Positions 62,523 through 64,000 of a stretch of DNA of 64,000 nt are shown piece after piece. The translations under genes and the position numbers were made by a program. Within the stretch, counting starts at the first letter, position 1; each line of letters opens with the position of its first letter. Where the stretch lies: positions 124,001 through 188,000 of the forward strand of contig NZ_CAADHL010000001.1 in NCBI RefSeq assembly GCF_900699045.1. Direction: 5' to 3'. Under the pieces are notes generated by a model. The model did not search any database and was not told the DNA's origin. It saw only the letters and a list, made by a program, of their open reading frames with translations. The stretch is from Candidatus Williamhamiltonella defendens (GTDB lineage Bacteria; Pseudomonadota; Gammaproteobacteria; Enterobacterales; Enterobacteriaceae).

Positions 62523-64000
62523 TTACATAACAAGTGATTCTTTTGTATTCGCCAGTGTATTTTTTGTTATTTGTCCTTGTCCAAGAAGACGTGTCATCTC
62601 TTCTAAACGCGTCTTTTTATCTAACAAATGAACATAAATATCTGTTTCTATTGTATCACTTTGTTTTTAAATAAAAAATGTTGATGTCACAAGCGACAAC
62701 CTGTGGAAGATAAGTAATACAGAGTACCTGTCTTGAGGCAGCTAATTGCCGCAACAAGCGACCCATTAAAGCCGCTGTAGATCCACTGACACCCACATCT
62801 ATTTCATCAAAAATGATAGCAGGGGTTTCGATTTTACGCGCAGTACTTAACGTCATTGCCAGGGCAATCCGTGATATTTCTCCTCCCGAAGCCACCTTAA
62901 TCAGGGGCTGTAATGGTTGACATGGATTCATTGTGACAAAAATTTAACACGAGTCGCACCATAAATATTGAGGTGTTTGGAATCAAAATAGGTCTCAATA
63001 CTGAATTTTGCATAGGCATCGCCAAGTTTCGCATATTTTAGTGATTAAGGCAGACAGCTCTTTAGTATAAAATTGCCGTTTTTCATGTAATTCATGGGCT
63101 ATTTCTAATACTTGCTGATACTGTTTTTCTGTTACTTGAAGAAGATCTTCCTGATCTAGATTTTGCTCAATTAATTATTGTTTTTCATCCAATAATTGTT
63201 GATATTGATCTGCTAAACGTTCTAGAGAAACATGATATTTACGAGCCAAATCTAAATAATTAGATAACTGTTGCTCTAATGATGCTAAGAAATTCGGTTC
63301 TATATTGATTTTTGACTGTAATGACGGATTTCATCACTGACTTCTTTAATTTGAATGATCGCTTCTTTAAGCATATTTAATAAATCATTAAAGTAATGAT
63401 CCATAGCACTTAATTCTATCATCTGTTTTTGAGAAAAATAAAGCTGACTCATAATACTCTGCTGTTTAGTTTCACACAGCCCTTGTAAAACTTCTTGGCT
63501 CATTTTCAATAATTGAGCTCTATCCGATAAATGTTTATGCTCCGCTTCTATTGTTTCCTACTCTTCTTGCTTTGGATGCAATCCATTGAGTTTTTTAAGG
63601 TAATATTCCAAAAGTTAATGACGGGCATCATTTTCCACCACTTTTCTCTTTCGTTCGGCCGATCGGCGGCAACTGTTATGCCAGGTTTCATACGCATTTT
63701 CCATCTTTATGAATAAATTATGCTCTGCTGAATACGCATCCAATAATTGTTTATGATGGTCCCGTTTCAGCAAACAGTGATCGGTATGCTAGCCGCAAAT
63801 CTGTATAAAAGCTAGACTAATTCTTGTAGTTGCGATAGAAGAACAAGTGTGCCATTGATAAATCCTAGAGAACGTCCATCAGCACTAATAGTGCGGCACA
63901 GAAAACATTCTTGATTTTTTAACCATTGCATCGCCAAACTCTTATCCTTTAGAGAAAAGCGGGCGCACATATTTGTGCGAAGAGCTCCCAAACTCACCAT
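62523..64000 (-). pseudogene. recN: Decayed DNA repair protein RecN (N-terminal end outside window)
   Basis: SMC-like double-strand break repair ATPase, broken into several frames. From the right edge: [40 protein letters not shown] and [10 protein letters not shown] then a stop at 63812; coiled-coil pieces such as AIIQIKEVSDEIRHYSQKS; then the C-terminal signature [20 protein letters not shown] and Walker [33 protein letters not shown] and a break; finally LDKKTRLEEMTRLLGQG to the stop at 62523-62525. The first part with Walker A lies outside the window. Several stops show it is inactive. Confidence 0.92.

Overview
This is an AT-rich gammaproteobacterial chromosome segment of the Enterobacterales type. 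Nearly every recognisable gene reads as an ortholog of an Escherichia/Yersinia gene, often in the same local order (arcA-thrABC, radC-rpmB-rpmG, lgt-thyA, yggT-rdgB-hemW, guaBA, nusB-thiL-pgpA, ruvAB, kdsD-kdsC-lptCAB-ptsN-rapZ, mla-ibaG-murA, ileS-lspA-fkpB-ispH, bamE-recN). Intact housekeeping genes alternate with long, frameshifted, very AT-rich stretches holding dead genes and remnants of a large RTX toxin. This mix, with an intact threonine operon, fits a facultative insect endosymbiont of the Hamiltonella/Regiella kind. Candidatus Hamiltonella defensa is my best guess; that is an inference from gene content, not a database match.

Layout: 1-6.4 kb holds epmB (cut by the window edge), folD and thrABC. 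6.4-10.7 kb holds a decayed arcA, intact mutH, a decayed coiled-coil protein and a decayed threonine exporter rhtA. 10.8-13.05 kb holds gor and hda. 13.05-15.7 kb is mostly gene debris ending in a dead radC. 15.9-18.7 kb holds rpmB, rpmG, a terminator, lgt, thyA, tusE and tRNA-Arg(CCU). 18.7-22.5 kb (minus strand) holds sbcB, hemW, an N-terminally damaged rdgB and yggT. 22.8-25.9 kb is guaBA. 26.7-29.2 kb holds pgpA, dead thiL, nusB and ribH. 29.5-34.9 kb is the wreck of one large toxin gene (cysteine-protease-like, pore-forming and RTX segments). 34.9-42.5 kb holds ruvBA, pyrB, rapZ, ptsN, lptBAC and kdsCD. 42.8-45.5 kb is a completely decayed mlaFEDC operon, followed by intact ibaG, murA and can. 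48.0-51.5 kb is a decayed large surface or secreted protein. 51.5-56 kb holds waaC, waaF, a frameshifted effector-sized gene and a membrane glycosyltransferase. 56.1-64 kb holds ispH, dead fkpB, lspA, ileS, ribF, bamE and a dead recN running off the end.

Functionally, the retained genes cover threonine synthesis, one-carbon and nucleotide metabolism (folD, thyA, guaBA, pyrB), the LPS core and LPS transport (waaCF, kdsCD, lptABC), peptidoglycan (murA), lipoprotein maturation (lgt, lspA, bamE), translation (ileS, rpmBG, tRNA-Arg) and parts of DNA repair (mutH, ruvAB, sbcB). Lost or damaged functions are redox regulation (arcA), thiamine monophosphate kinase (thiL), threonine export (rhtA), phospholipid retrograde transport (mla), RecN and RadC, probably RdgB, FkpB, and the sigma-54/HPF genes normally found between lptB and ptsN. 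Exact in-frame tandem duplications of 21, 27 and 30 bp occur inside or next to dead genes. I see no CRISPR array, intact transposase, integrase or intact novel defence cassette. The most unusual material is the toxin wreck and the unrecognised frameshifted proteins.
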